From the NCBI GenBank assembly GCA_035545735.1, contig DASZXS010000063.1:76985-140984 (forward strand): DNA of 64,000 bases, written 5' to 3'. The notes below the pieces were generated by a model. It saw only the letters and a list, made by a program, of their open reading frames with translations. It did no database searches and had not been told where the DNA came from. The stretch comes from JAJYKC01 sp035545735. Lineage in GTDB: Bacteria > Acidobacteriota > Terriglobia > Bryobacterales > Bryobacteraceae. The translations under genes and the position numbers were made by a program. Shown one piece after another: positions 35,103 to 44,514 of the stretch (positions within the stretch are counted from its first letter, which is position 1; each line of letters begins with the position of its first letter).

Positions 35103-36350
35103 ATGGACGGCTTTCCGATCTCTTGGGTCCGCTCGCAATTTCCTTCCCTGGCGCAAGAGTTCGATGGGCATCCGGTGTTGTTTCTGGACGCGCCCGGCGG
35201 CACGCAGGTCCCGCGGCAAGTGATCGATGCCATCAGCGGATATCTTCTGAAGTGCAACGCGAATAATCATGGGCTGTTCCGCACCAGCCGTAAGACGGAC
35301 GAAGTGATCGAACACGCGCATCGGGACATGGCCAGTCTACTGGGCTGCCGCGCGGACGAAATTGTCTTTGGCGCGAACATGACCACCCTGACCTTTGCCA
35401 TGAGCCGGGTGATCGCGCGAGGGCTAAAGTCTGGCGATGAGATCGTAGTTACCACACTCGATCACGATGGCAACGTCGCGCCGTGGCGCGCTCTCGAAGA
35501 GCGCGGCATCGTAGTCCGGACTGTCGATATTCACACCGAAGACTGCACACTCGATATGGCGGACCTGGAACGTCAGATGACTTCCAGAACGCGGCTTGTC
35601 GCAGCCGGTTACGCCTCAAATGCCGTCGGCACGATCAACGATGTTGCAACGGTGGTGAAAATGGCGCACGCCGCGGGCGCGCTCGCTTTTGTAGATGCCG
35701 TGCATTACGCTCCCCACGGGCCCATTGACGTCGCCGCGCTCGACTGTGATTTTCTGGTGTGCTCGCCGTACAAATTCTTCGCGCCGCACATGGGTGTCCT
35801 GTACGCCAAGCGAGATCTTCTCGCCAGCCTTACACCGTATAAAGTCAGGCCCGCGCTGAACGAGGGCTGGGATCGCTGGGAGACCGGAACGCAGAATCAT
35901 GAGGCACTGGCCGGCCTCATCGCGGCCATCGGGTACATCGAGGAATTGGGAGCGCAGGTTCATCCGGGAGATCATGCCAAGCGCCATCTTTTACTGAACG
36001 CTCTGGAGGCGATCCGCGGCTATGAACGCGCACTGATTACCAGAATGATTGCAGGCCTGCGCGAAATTCCGGGGCTCACATTCTACGGGATCAGCGATCC
36101 CGCGCGGTTTCGCTCCCGTACGCCAACCGTATCGATACGCCTGGCAAACCAAACCCCTCAGCAGACGGCGGAATATCTGGGGGCGCGGGGCATTTTTGTG
36201 TGGGACGGAAACTTTTACGCTCTGGGACTGACGGAGCGTTTGGGCGTCGAAGCGAGCGGCGGCCTGCTGCGCATTGGTTTGGTTCATTACAACACCGGCG
36301 AAGAGGTAGAGCGGCTACTCGATGAACTGCGACAGGCCGCGCGGTGTTAA
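35103..36350 (+). CDS. Cysteine-desulfurase-like PLP enzyme
   Basis: A 415-residue class V aminotransferase-fold protein of the 'cysteine desulfurase-like' subfamily (TIGR01976 type). Seen are FLDAPGGTQVPRQV, NANNHGLFRTS, TTLDHDGNVAPWRAL (the PLP-stacking His), FVDAVHYAPHGPI (PLP aspartate) and the Schiff-base lysine K224 in CSPYKFFAPHMGVLY. The mobile active-site cysteine loop typical of IscS/SufS is not evident, so sulfur transfer should not be assumed; amino-acid or sugar-derived lyase activity is equally possible. It probably heads an operon with the Gfo/Idh/MocA gene 22 bp downstream. Confidence 0.88.
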   Translation: MDGFPISWVRSQFPSLAQEFDGHPVLFLDAPGGTQVPRQVIDAISGYLLKCNANNHGLFRTSRKTDEVIEHAHRDMASLLGCRADEIVFGANMTTLTFAMSRVIARGLKSGDEIVVTTLDHDGNVAPWRALEERGIVVRTVDIHTEDCTLDMADLERQMTSRTRLVAAGYASNAVGTINDVATVVKMAHAAGALAFVDAVHYAPHGPIDVAALDCDFLVCSPYKFFAPHMGVLYAKRDLLASLTPYKVRPALNEGWDRWETGTQNHEALAGLIAAIGYIEELGAQVHPGDHAKRHLLLNALEAIRGYERALITRMIAGLREIPGLTFYGISDPARFRSRTPTVSIRLANQTPQQTAEYLGARGIFVWDGNFYALGLTERLGVEASGGLLRIGLVHYNTGEEVERLLDELRQAARC

Positions 36351-36372
36351 AGAATAAACAGGAGGCTTACGA

Positions 36373-37923
36373 ATGGAAGTCGAAACATCGGGAACCCCGG
36401 AAGCGCAGCACCCGGAACGAGTGACGCGGCGTACCTTTGCGGGAGCCGCCGCGGCATTTTTGGTGGTTCCGCGCCATGTGCTCGGGGGACCGGGATATGT
36501 CGCGCCCAGCGACAAAATCAACCTGGCCACCATCGGATTGGGGCGCCAGGGACAGGCCGTGATGATGGACCTGATGGCGCGGCCGGAAATTCAGGTGGTT
36601 TCCGTTTGTGACTGCAACCGCGAAGCGCATAATTACGCGGAGTATGGGACGAACGACCTGTTGAAGATGTCTCGGAAGCTGCTTGGCCCAGGTTTCGAAA
36701 ACTGGGGACAGGACCGCGCTTCGATCGGCGAGGCGCAGTTGACGCACACGTTCCACACGAGCCTGGGCATCGGCGGCCGTGAGCCTTCGAAGCGCCTGGT
36801 GGAAGCGTACTACGGCTCGCGGAAGGCGTCGGGAGATTACAAAGGTTGCAGCGCCTACAACGATTTCAGAGAGCTGCTGGAGAAAGAAACGGGAGTGGAC
36901 GCGGTATACGTCGCCACGCCCGACCACTGGCATGCTCCGATCTCCATTGCGGCGATGCGCAAGCGGAAACATGTGCTCTGTCAGAAGCCGATGACGCATT
37001 CGATCGGCGAGGCCCGGCGCGTCGCCCACGTGGCTCGCGAGATGAACGTCACCGCGTCGATTACCGTGAACAATCCGTCCTCGGCCCCGACGAAGTTGAT
37101 TTCAAAATGGCTGGCGGATGGGGCGATCGGACGCGTCCATGAGGTGCATAACTGGTCTACCCGTCCGTATTGGGCGCAAGGTGTGGACCGGCCCAAGGAA
37201 GTTCAACCGGTCCCCGACGGGCTCGATTGGGATCTGTGGCTCGGGCCCGCTCCGGAGCGGCCATTCAACAATGCTTATCTCCCCTTTGTGTGGCGCGGCT
37301 GGTACGATTTTGGCTGCGGTTCATTTGGAGATATGGGCTGCTACAGTTTTGCGGGCGTATTCAAGATCCTGGGGCTTACGCCCCCGGTGCGGGTGGAGGC
37401 GAGTTCCTCGGAATCCTACAATGAGACTTTCCCCAAGGCGTCCATCGTTACGTTGACGTTCCCCCCGCATGGCGGCCGCGGAGAAATTCGCATGTCCTGG
37501 TACGACGGCGGCTTGCGGCCTCCACGGCCCGAGGGCCTGCCGGAAAACGACCAGCGTCTGTTCGAAGGCGGCGAAGGAATCCTGTACCTGGGCGACAAGG
37601 GATTCCTGCTCGCCGGATTTAACGGCAACAACCCACGCATCTATCCACACTCGGCGAAGTATACGGCGCCGCCCTCGCGGCGCGACGAACATGAGGAACC
37701 CGCCATCGACCAGTGGATTGCGGCATGCAAAGGCGGCCCCAAACCGGTCGCCAGCTTCGAAACCGAGGCGCCGGTGACCGAGGCGTTCCTGCTTGGCTGT
37801 TTAGCCCAGCGCTTTCCCGGCCAACTGCTTGAGTGGGATAGCGCGAACATGCGGCTAACCAGTCCGGAAAAACTGAACGAGTACGTGGATCCGCCGTATC
37901 GCAGCGCCTACGCGACGCCTTAG
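36373..37923 (+). CDS. Tat-exported Gfo/Idh/MocA-family oxidoreductase
   Basis: A 516-residue NAD(P)-dependent dehydrogenase-like protein with a twin-arginine signal (VTRRTFAGAAAAFLVVP). The Rossmann fold shows TIGLGRQGQAVM; the catalytic-lysine motif, commonly EKP, reads CQKPMTHS; the segment VYVATPDHWHAP is typical of the exported Gfo/Idh/MocA group in acidobacteria and planctomycetes. The C-terminal domain includes WYDFGCGSFGDMGCYSF. Exported members act on sugars or sugar derivatives with a tightly bound cofactor. ATG at 36373 has a strong AGGAGG upstream. Its stop overlaps the convergent DUF1015 stop by 3 nt. Confidence 0.92.
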   Translation: MEVETSGTPEAQHPERVTRRTFAGAAAAFLVVPRHVLGGPGYVAPSDKINLATIGLGRQGQAVMMDLMARPEIQVVSVCDCNREAHNYAEYGTNDLLKMSRKLLGPGFENWGQDRASIGEAQLTHTFHTSLGIGGREPSKRLVEAYYGSRKASGDYKGCSAYNDFRELLEKETGVDAVYVATPDHWHAPISIAAMRKRKHVLCQKPMTHSIGEARRVAHVAREMNVTASITVNNPSSAPTKLISKWLADGAIGRVHEVHNWSTRPYWAQGVDRPKEVQPVPDGLDWDLWLGPAPERPFNNAYLPFVWRGWYDFGCGSFGDMGCYSFAGVFKILGLTPPVRVEASSSESYNETFPKASIVTLTFPPHGGRGEIRMSWYDGGLRPPRPEGLPENDQRLFEGGEGILYLGDKGFLLAGFNGNNPRIYPHSAKYTAPPSRRDEHEEPAIDQWIAACKGGPKPVASFETEAPVTEAFLLGCLAQRFPGQLLEWDSANMRLTSPEKLNEYVDPPYRSAYATP

Positions 37924-39152
37924 AGCTTATAGATGGTCAGGCCGCTCAGGAGCTTGGGGTAGAAGTCGGTCGATTTCTGGGGCATCACGCCGCCGCTGAA
38001 CGCGATTTCAGCGACCTGCTGGATGCCAACCGGCTCCAGCAAAAACGCCGCTTGCGCCCCTCCGGCCTCGACCGCTTCGAACGCCGAATCCAGCCCGCGG
38101 ACGTAATGCACGTTCTTTTCTTCCCGCACGTCTGCTTCGCTGATGCCCAGAGTTTCGCCCAGAAGCCGGGTGTGCAGGACTTGCACATCCAGCTCACCGG
38201 CCTCGCGCGGCTTTTCGAACAAGTGAATTCCCCCGGATCCCGGGAGCGCGATGCCGATGCGAACCCGATCGGGGGCGGCATGCCCGAAGATATCGCGCAA
38301 TTCGCTTAACGACCGGAGCCGCCGCGCGCCGACGGACGCGATAAACCGGGCGGCGTCGAAAGCGGCGAGTCCATGCACCAGGCGGTGTGTGGCGAGAATG
38401 GTGAGGCCGGGCGAGTTCATATTGACGAACGTCATCATCACCCGATCCGCGCCGGTAAGAGTCGGATTGTCCTTTCCGAACGCGAGAGCGGTTTCGTAAC
38501 GGTGATGTCCATCCGCAATCAGGAGTTTCCGGTCCGCCATCGCACTGACTATGGAATGGATGCGCGCCGGGGTCGAGATGCGCCAGAGGCGATGCACTAC
38601 CTTGTATTCATCCTCGACGACCGCGTCGGCGGGACAGGCGGCGGCTTCGTCCAGCAGCGCGTCAACGGCGAGCCCGGCATCGTCGTACAACATGAAAATC
38701 TGTCCGAAGTGTGCGTGAGTGTGCCGCAGCAGTTCCATGCGGTCCTTCTTCGGACCAGACAACGTCTGCTCGTGACGGTGCACAACACCGGCGCTGTATT
38801 CCTCGAGCGCGCCCAGTCCTATGAACCCCTTGCGCACACGCCGCTCTCCGCTGTCGGGAACGGTGAACTCCTGAAAATAGGCGTACAGGCTGGGAGAATC
38901 TTCGCGAGCGAGAACGCCGGAGAGAATCCATTCTTGCAGCAACCCGGACGCGCGCGTGTAGACGTTGTTCGAGTCATCGTCCGCGGGAAAGCGCTCGCCC
39001 AAAAGAACACGCACCAGGTTGTAGGGACTCGCGGCAAGATAGTGAGCCCGCATTGCGGGCGAAATCTTGTCGTAAGGCTGTGTAACCAGCTTGGACAAGG
39101 GGCCCGCCGAGTGCGCGTAGCGATAGGGTTCGAACGGATAGACGCGTGCCAT
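37920..39152 (-). CDS. DUF1015-family protein
   Basis: A 410-residue cytoplasmic protein of the DUF1015 family. Typical segments are VTQPYDKISPAMR, SPYNLVRVLLGE, YAYFQEF, RKGFIGLGALEEY, HEQTLSGPKKDRMELLRHT, and the hallmark LLIADGHHRYETALAF. Biochemical function is not established for the family. It starts 7 bp after lgt in the ileS-lspA-lgt run, and is probably the last gene of that operon. Length is normal. Confidence 0.93.
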   Translation of the reverse strand: MARVYPFEPYRYAHSAGPLSKLVTQPYDKISPAMRAHYLAASPYNLVRVLLGERFPADDDSNNVYTRASGLLQEWILSGVLAREDSPSLYAYFQEFTVPDSGERRVRKGFIGLGALEEYSAGVVHRHEQTLSGPKKDRMELLRHTHAHFGQIFMLYDDAGLAVDALLDEAAACPADAVVEDEYKVVHRLWRISTPARIHSIVSAMADRKLLIADGHHRYETALAFGKDNPTLTGADRVMMTFVNMNSPGLTILATHRLVHGLAAFDAARFIASVGARRLRSLSELRDIFGHAAPDRVRIGIALPGSGGIHLFEKPREAGELDVQVLHTRLLGETLGISEADVREEKNVHYVRGLDSAFEAVEAGGAQAAFLLEPVGIQQVAEIAFSGGVMPQKSTDFYPKLLSGLTIYKL

Positions 39153-39159
39153 GTGAGGT

Positions 39160-39939
39160 TTATTCTAGCGAAGCCGTACGCGCCGGCGAGCGCAGCAGCC
39201 ATAGCCCCAGCGCCAGCGTGCCGAGCGAGATCCACTGCGTGAGCGAAAGGCCGAATTCGAGTGATTGCTCATGATTCCGAACAAACTCGATCAGGAAGCG
39301 CGCCGTCGAGTACAGCAACAGATACCAACCGAACACTTCGCCGTTGCGATGAGGTTTGTGAATGCGCCGCCACAGAATCCAGAAAATGATCAGGTTGATC
39401 GCGGACTCATAGAGTTGCGTCGGATGTAGGGGAACGTTCAGAGGCACGTCGGTAAGGGCATGCGCCTCGGGCCGGGTGAACGTAATCGCCCAAGGCAGGC
39501 TGGTCGGTTTGCCCCAACAGCAGCCGGCCGAAAAGCAGCCTACTCGTCCGATAGAGTGGCCGAGAGACAGCCCCGGAGCGAACGCGTCGAACGTCTTTCC
39601 GAATGGCAGGTGGTTGTGACGGAGGTAAAGAATTGCCGTGACGAATGCCAGCAGAAAGCCGCCTTGGTAGACACCGGCGGCCTGGAGTGTTTCGACAGAA
39701 AAGATCCGGTCCGGATGGTCCCAGTACTCCTGAAAATCGAAGAGGAACATGAACAGCTTGCCGCCGAGAAGACCGGCAAGGGCGCAATAAACGGCGAGGT
39801 TGCTGATCTTTTCGGCAGGCAGTTTTTCCAGCCGTGCGAGCTTCACCGTAATCCAAAGCCCGGCGAGGAAGGCGATGGCCACCAGCACGCCATAGGTGGG
39901 GAGAAAAAAGCTCCCGGCGGAGATGAGCTTAGGAAACAT
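39160..39939 (-). CDS. lgt: Prolipoprotein diacylglyceryl transferase
   Basis: A 259-residue inner-membrane enzyme that attaches diacylglycerol from phosphatidylglycerol to the lipobox cysteine of prelipoproteins, the first lipoprotein maturation step. About seven TM helices are visible. Family motifs are GGKLFMFLFDF, the signature GHSIGRVGCFSAGCCWG (about residues 127-143), HPTQLYES and RFLIEFVR. Its start overlaps the end of lspA by 11 nt, so the two maturation enzymes are translationally coupled. The signature carries extra cysteines (GCFSAGCC), which may be of interest for redox sensitivity. Confidence 0.96.
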   Translation of the reverse strand: MFPKLISAGSFFLPTYGVLVAIAFLAGLWITVKLARLEKLPAEKISNLAVYCALAGLLGGKLFMFLFDFQEYWDHPDRIFSVETLQAAGVYQGGFLLAFVTAILYLRHNHLPFGKTFDAFAPGLSLGHSIGRVGCFSAGCCWGKPTSLPWAITFTRPEAHALTDVPLNVPLHPTQLYESAINLIIFWILWRRIHKPHRNGEVFGWYLLLYSTARFLIEFVRNHEQSLEFGLSLTQWISLGTLALGLWLLRSPARTASLE

Positions 39940-40435
39940 GGCCGGAGTCTACCTGTCGCGGACGGCGTGAGCGCCACATATCGATAAACAAGAGCCCTGC
40001 GCCCACGGTGATGCAGCTATCGGCGACGTTGAACGCGGGGAAGTAATGGCTACCGGCGTAGACCTCGATGAAATCGGTAACCGTCTGAAAGATCGCCCGG
40101 TCCACGAGATTGCCAAACGCCCCGCCCAGGATGAGCGACAACGCCGTACGCAGCAGCGTGTTACCCGCCACTGCCCCGGTAAGCAGCAGATAAACGAGAA
40201 AGACCACCGCAATGGAGGAAATACCAAGGAGTACAATATCCCGCCACATACCGGTGGTATCCGCGAACATGCTGAAGGCGACGCCGGGATTCTCCGCATG
40301 CACGATATTGAAGAACCCGGGAATCACCTCGATCACGCGGCCGTCCGGAACACTTGCGCGGAGCGCTACCTTGCTCGCCTGGTCCAGAATCACGGCGCAG
40401 GCGGCAATGAGGAAAGAATAGATCTTCGCGGTCAT
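39929..40435 (-). CDS. lspA: Lipoprotein signal peptidase II
   Basis: A 168-residue membrane aspartyl protease that removes the signal peptide from diacylated prolipoproteins. Four TM helices are evident. The catalytic aspartates are D112 in GNLVDR and D139 in FNVADS; NPGVAFSMF precedes the second TM. ATG at 40435 gives the normal family length. It follows ileS by 19 bp, the classical ileS-lspA order, and overlaps lgt. Confidence 0.96.
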   Translation of the reverse strand: MTAKIYSFLIAACAVILDQASKVALRASVPDGRVIEVIPGFFNIVHAENPGVAFSMFADTTGMWRDIVLLGISSIAVVFLVYLLLTGAVAGNTLLRTALSLILGGAFGNLVDRAIFQTVTDFIEVYAGSHYFPAFNVADSCITVGAGLLFIDMWRSRRPRQVDSGHVS

Positions 40436-40454
40436 CGTGTCCCAGACGCCGAAA

Positions 40455-43262
40455 TCATGCCGGCCGCAAAACTTCGCGCACGGCTTCGCTACAGGCCCCA
40501 CAGATTCCAGGAAATTCGGTGTCTGTACCGACATCGTGCAGATATTTCCAGCAGCGCTCACACTTCTGGCCGCTGGCGCGCTCGACTGTTGGCCCGGCAA
40601 CCGCGCCATCCAACGCCACCTCGGAGACGATGAAGAGCGCGGGCAGATCCGCCGCGTACTCCTCCAACAGAGGCTCGCTGGCCAGGCGGACCCGGGCTTC
40701 GAGCGACGAACCAATGATCTTCTTGACGTCGCGCGCGTCGGCGAGCACTTTTAGAACCTCGTCGCGCACCTGCATCAGGCGATCCCAATTTTTCAGGCGG
40801 CCGCGCTGCTCCGGGGTCATTCCGCCCGTTAGTTCATCCGGTTCGGGGAAGAGCGCGGCATGGACGCTTTCCGGAGCGTCGCCGGGCTTGCGGAGATAGC
40901 TCCAAATCTCTTCCGCCGTGAAGGCCAGAAGAGGCGCCAGCAGGCGCACCAGCGCGTAGGTGATCCGGTAGAGTGCGGTTTGGGCGCTGCGCCTCGCTAC
41001 CGACCGCGGCGCTGTGGTGTAGAGCCGGTCACGGATAATGTCGAAGTACACGGCGCTGAGATCCGTGGTAGCGAAGGCATACACCGCGTGGTAGACCTTG
41101 TGAAACGCGAATTCGCGATACCAGCGGAGGCAACGGCTCACCAGGTCTTCGGCGCGCGCCAGAATCCACTGGTCGATTTCGACCATGTCAACGGCGTCAA
41201 CCGCGTCGTGGACCGGGTCGAATCCGTCGAGGTTTCCGAGGCCGTAGCGAAACGTGTTGCGGAGCTTGCGATATGCCTCCGAGAGACGCGTCAGGATGGT
41301 GGAGGAAAGCGTCACATCCTCGGTAAACTCGACGGACGCAACCCAAAGGCGCAATACATCGGCGCCATATTGTTTAATGACGTCTTCGGGCTCGACGCCA
41401 TTGCCGAGCGATTTTGACATGGCGCGCCCTTGCTCATCCAGCGTCCAGCCTACCGTGGCGCAACCGCGATACGGAGCGCCGCCCTTCAATCCGACGCCCA
41501 CCAGCAGCGAGCTCTGAAACCACCCGCGATATTGGTCGCCGCCTTCGATATACATGTCGGAAGGCCATGGCAGGCCATTTTCGGGTTTTAGGACGGCCAG
41601 ATGGCTGCAGCCGGAATCGAACCAGACATCGAGAATGTCCGTTTCCTTTTTAAACTCCGCCCCACCACAGCGATGGCACTTCACTCCCTCGCCGATCAAC
41701 TCGGCGGCGGATTTGTCGTACCAGACGTCGGCCGTATGCTCCGCGAAGAGTTTCACCACGCGATCGAGAATTTCCCGGTCGGTCAGCGTCTCGTTGCACG
41801 CCTGGCAATAGAACACCGGAATGGGGACGCCCCAGACGCGCTGGCGTGATATGCACCAGTCCGGGCGAGAGGAAACCATGTTCGCGATGCGCTCCTCCCC
41901 CCAGCGAGGATGCCATTTCACCTGCTGGATGGCGCGGAGAGCGCGGCCTCGGAGGTCGTTCCGGTCCATGCCGATGAACCATTGGTCGGTGGCGCGAAAG
42001 ATCGTGGCGTTATGGCAGCGCCAGCAGTGAGGGTAGCTGTGCGAAATGTTCTCCTGGGCTACCAGCGCTCCGCGCGACTTTAAGATTCCGGTGACGAGCG
42101 GGTTTCCTTCCCAGATGGTTTTCCCGATCAATTCTTCGGGCAATTCGCCGGATGCCCCTTCGGCCCGGTAGAAGCGGCCAGCCGCATCGACCGGGCAATA
42201 GACCGCCAGTCCGTATCGAACGCCGGTCACGTAATCTTCCTGTCCGTGGCCGGGGGCGGTGTGGACGGCCCCGGTGCCCTGTTCGAGCGTCACATAGTCC
42301 GCGAGCATGCCGATGGAATCGCGGTCGAGAAAGGGATGCCGGAACACCGCGCCTTCCAGCTTCGCGCCGGGAAAGGCGGCGATGACGTTCGGCTCCGGCC
42401 AGTTGCACTTTTCGGCGGTGGCTTTGAGGAGTTCAAGAGCAACGATGTAAACTTCACCGTCCACTTCGGCGGCTACATATTCGAAACGCGGGTGGTAGGC
42501 GATGCCGAGGTTGGCGGGGATGGTCCAGGGAGTGGTGGTCCAGATCAGGCCGTAGACCTTTCGGCCGGCGAGCGCGGGGTCGATTTCCGACGGGTCGCTC
42601 GAAAGCGCGAAGCGGACCCAGATCGTGGGGCTGGTATGGTCGTGGTACTCCACTTCGGCCTCGGCCAGCGCGGTACGGTCATGGGGACACCAATTCACTG
42701 GCTTGAGGCCCTTGTAAACATATCCCTTATCGAGAAAATCGACGAAGGCCCCGGCGATCACCGATTCGTAGCCGGCGCTCATCGTCGAGTAATAATCTTC
42801 CCAGCGCCCGAAGATACCGAGCCGGATGAAAGCGCGGCGCTGAAGATCGACGTATTTGTCGGCGTACTTGCGGCAGGCGCGGCGAATCTGAGCCGTGGTC
42901 ATCTGCGCTTTTTTAGCGCCCAACTCGTTGTCGATTTTGATCTCGATGGGCAGGCCGTGGCAGTCCCAGCCGGGGACATAGGGGGCGTCGAAGCCTTCCA
43001 TCGTCTTCGACTTCACAATGAAGTCTTTCAAGAGCTTATTCAGCGCATGGCCGAGATGAATATTCCCGTTGGCGTAGGGCGGCCCGTCGTGCAGGACGTA
43101 CATGGGGCGGCCGGCTCGCGTCTCGCGGATGCGCCGGTAAACCTCGCCGGATTCCCAACGCGCAAGCGTCTTCGGCTCGGTTTGAGGCAGGTTGGCTTTC
43201 ATTGGGAAGGCCGTCTTCGGAAGATTGACGGTCTTCTTGAGGTCGGGTTTAGTGGACTCCAT
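40455..43262 (-). CDS. ileS: Isoleucyl-tRNA synthetase
   Basis: A 935-residue class Ia aminoacyl-tRNA synthetase charging tRNA-Ile. The HIGH equivalent is NGNIHLGHALNK; the KMSKS loop reads GRAMSKSLGNG, with Ala in place of the usual first Lys. The editing domain includes TTTPWTIPANLGIAYH. The C-terminal zinc finger CERCWKYLHDVG...CGACSEAV is intact. The length is typical of the bacterial type. It is the first gene of the ileS-lspA-lgt-DUF1015 unit. The 127-bp region upstream shows no T-box stem. Confidence 0.97.
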   Translation of the reverse strand: MESTKPDLKKTVNLPKTAFPMKANLPQTEPKTLARWESGEVYRRIRETRAGRPMYVLHDGPPYANGNIHLGHALNKLLKDFIVKSKTMEGFDAPYVPGWDCHGLPIEIKIDNELGAKKAQMTTAQIRRACRKYADKYVDLQRRAFIRLGIFGRWEDYYSTMSAGYESVIAGAFVDFLDKGYVYKGLKPVNWCPHDRTALAEAEVEYHDHTSPTIWVRFALSSDPSEIDPALAGRKVYGLIWTTTPWTIPANLGIAYHPRFEYVAAEVDGEVYIVALELLKATAEKCNWPEPNVIAAFPGAKLEGAVFRHPFLDRDSIGMLADYVTLEQGTGAVHTAPGHGQEDYVTGVRYGLAVYCPVDAAGRFYRAEGASGELPEELIGKTIWEGNPLVTGILKSRGALVAQENISHSYPHCWRCHNATIFRATDQWFIGMDRNDLRGRALRAIQQVKWHPRWGEERIANMVSSRPDWCISRQRVWGVPIPVFYCQACNETLTDREILDRVVKLFAEHTADVWYDKSAAELIGEGVKCHRCGGAEFKKETDILDVWFDSGCSHLAVLKPENGLPWPSDMYIEGGDQYRGWFQSSLLVGVGLKGGAPYRGCATVGWTLDEQGRAMSKSLGNGVEPEDVIKQYGADVLRLWVASVEFTEDVTLSSTILTRLSEAYRKLRNTFRYGLGNLDGFDPVHDAVDAVDMVEIDQWILARAEDLVSRCLRWYREFAFHKVYHAVYAFATTDLSAVYFDIIRDRLYTTAPRSVARRSAQTALYRITYALVRLLAPLLAFTAEEIWSYLRKPGDAPESVHAALFPEPDELTGGMTPEQRGRLKNWDRLMQVRDEVLKVLADARDVKKIIGSSLEARVRLASEPLLEEYAADLPALFIVSEVALDGAVAGPTVERASGQKCERCWKYLHDVGTDTEFPGICGACSEAVREVLRPA

Positions 43263-43389
43263 TCGTGTGTCTTTGCCTCTATGGTACCGAATAGGGGTTA
43301 GGAGGCACCCGGACGCTGAATCGAGCTATGTAGAATGGGGCAAAAGAGATGCCGCACCTGCCGCTCATTTCGTCCCAAGGGGCTCGCCG

Positions 43390-44418
43390 GTGAGCACGGT
43401 TCTTGTTACGGGCGGAACCGGCTTTCTTGCCAGCCATGCCGTCCTTCAGCTCTTGGCCGCGGGGTACCGGGTGCGAACCACGGTTCGTAGTCTGACGCGC
43501 GAACGCGATCTGCTCGCCATGCTGAAAGAAGGCGGCGCGGAACCGGGCGGCCGGTTGTCGGTCGTCGCCGCCGATCTCGAAAGCGAAGCGGGCTGGCCGG
43601 AAGCCGCCGCCGGGTGTGAGTATGTACTTCACGTCGCTTCGCCTTTCCCGCCGAATGTTCCCCGGCATGAGGACGAGTTGATCGTGCCCGCGCGTGACGG
43701 CGCGCTTCGCGTCCTGCGAGCCTCCCGGGACGCCGGCGTCAGGCGCGTCGTCCTGACTTCTTCCTTCGCGGCGGCCGGTTATGGCCATCCGCCCAGGGAA
43801 ACTCCGTTCGATGAAACCAGTTGGGCGGATATCAGCCACGGCGGCGTAACCACCTACGTGAAGTCGAAAACGCTCGCCGAACGCGCCGCCTGGGATTCCG
43901 TTGCAAAAGAAGGCGGGGGCCTCGAACTGGCCGTCATCAATCCCGTCGGCATCTTCGGCCCGGTCCTCGGACCCGACTATTCGACGTCCATCGCGCTGGT
44001 GCGGCGTTTGATGGAGGGCGGCATGCCTGGATGCCCGCGGCTTTATTTCGGCGTCGTGGATGTGCGCGATGCCGCTGCGCTACATCTCCTCGCCATGACG
44101 CATCCTGCCGCCAAAGGCGAACGCTTCCTCGCCGTTGCGGGCGATTTCATGTCCGTGCAGGACATCGCCAGGGTGTTGAGGGCTCAGATGGGCGCTGCGG
44201 GAGGAAAAGTTCCCGTGCGCCAACTTCCCAATTGGCTGGTGCGGCTCGCCGCTCTTCGCGACCCCGGAGTGCGGCAGTTCGTGCCCGAACTGGGCAAGAG
44301 GAAAAATGCCACGAGCGAAAAAGCCCGGCGCGTGCTCGGATGGACGCCGCGCTCGAACGAAGAGGCCATCGTCGCCACCGCCGAAAGCCTGATGCGCCTC
44401 GGCCTGCTCAACGGTTAA
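43390..44418 (+). CDS. NAD-dependent epimerase/dihydroflavonol-reductase-like SDR
   Basis: A 342-residue extended SDR. The cofactor motif is VTGGTGFLASHAVL; the catalytic residues appear in the segments VVLTSSFAAAGYG (Ser region) and TTYVKSKTLAE (Tyr-x-x-x-Lys). The C-terminal part (GVVDVRDAAALHLLAM, KARRVLGWTPRS) matches dihydroflavonol reductase/cinnamyl-CoA reductase relatives. Substrate unknown. GTG at 43390 is chosen because AAGGGG lies 8 nt upstream and the nucleotide-binding strand begins immediately. It is divergent from ileS. Confidence 0.9.
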   Translation: MSTVLVTGGTGFLASHAVLQLLAAGYRVRTTVRSLTRERDLLAMLKEGGAEPGGRLSVVAADLESEAGWPEAAAGCEYVLHVASPFPPNVPRHEDELIVPARDGALRVLRASRDAGVRRVVLTSSFAAAGYGHPPRETPFDETSWADISHGGVTTYVKSKTLAERAAWDSVAKEGGGLELAVINPVGIFGPVLGPDYSTSIALVRRLMEGGMPGCPRLYFGVVDVRDAAALHLLAMTHPAAKGERFLAVAGDFMSVQDIARVLRAQMGAAGGKVPVRQLPNWLVRLAALRDPGVRQFVPELGKRKNATSEKARRVLGWTPRSNEEAIVATAESLMRLGLLNG

Positions 44419-44426
44419 TCTCGCCG

Positions 44427-44444
44427 CGTTCGGCGCCGCGAACG
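44427..44444 (+). terminator. Hairpin after the epimerase gene, no U-tract
   Basis: CGTTCG and CGAACG form a perfect 6-bp stem with a 6-nt loop, starting 8 bp after the stop codon. No T-run follows, so this is at most a weak or Rho-assisted terminator, or an RNA-end stabiliser. Confidence 0.3.
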
Positions 44445-44514
44445 AACAGCCAGGTTCTTGCGTTAAGATCGGTGATGATTTTTTCGACATTCCCATAAAC
44501 AAAAAGGAAGCCAC

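Noticed and set aside
43263..43389. T-box or other riboswitch before ileS
   Set aside because: No T-box consensus or specifier stem could be found in the 127-bp region.
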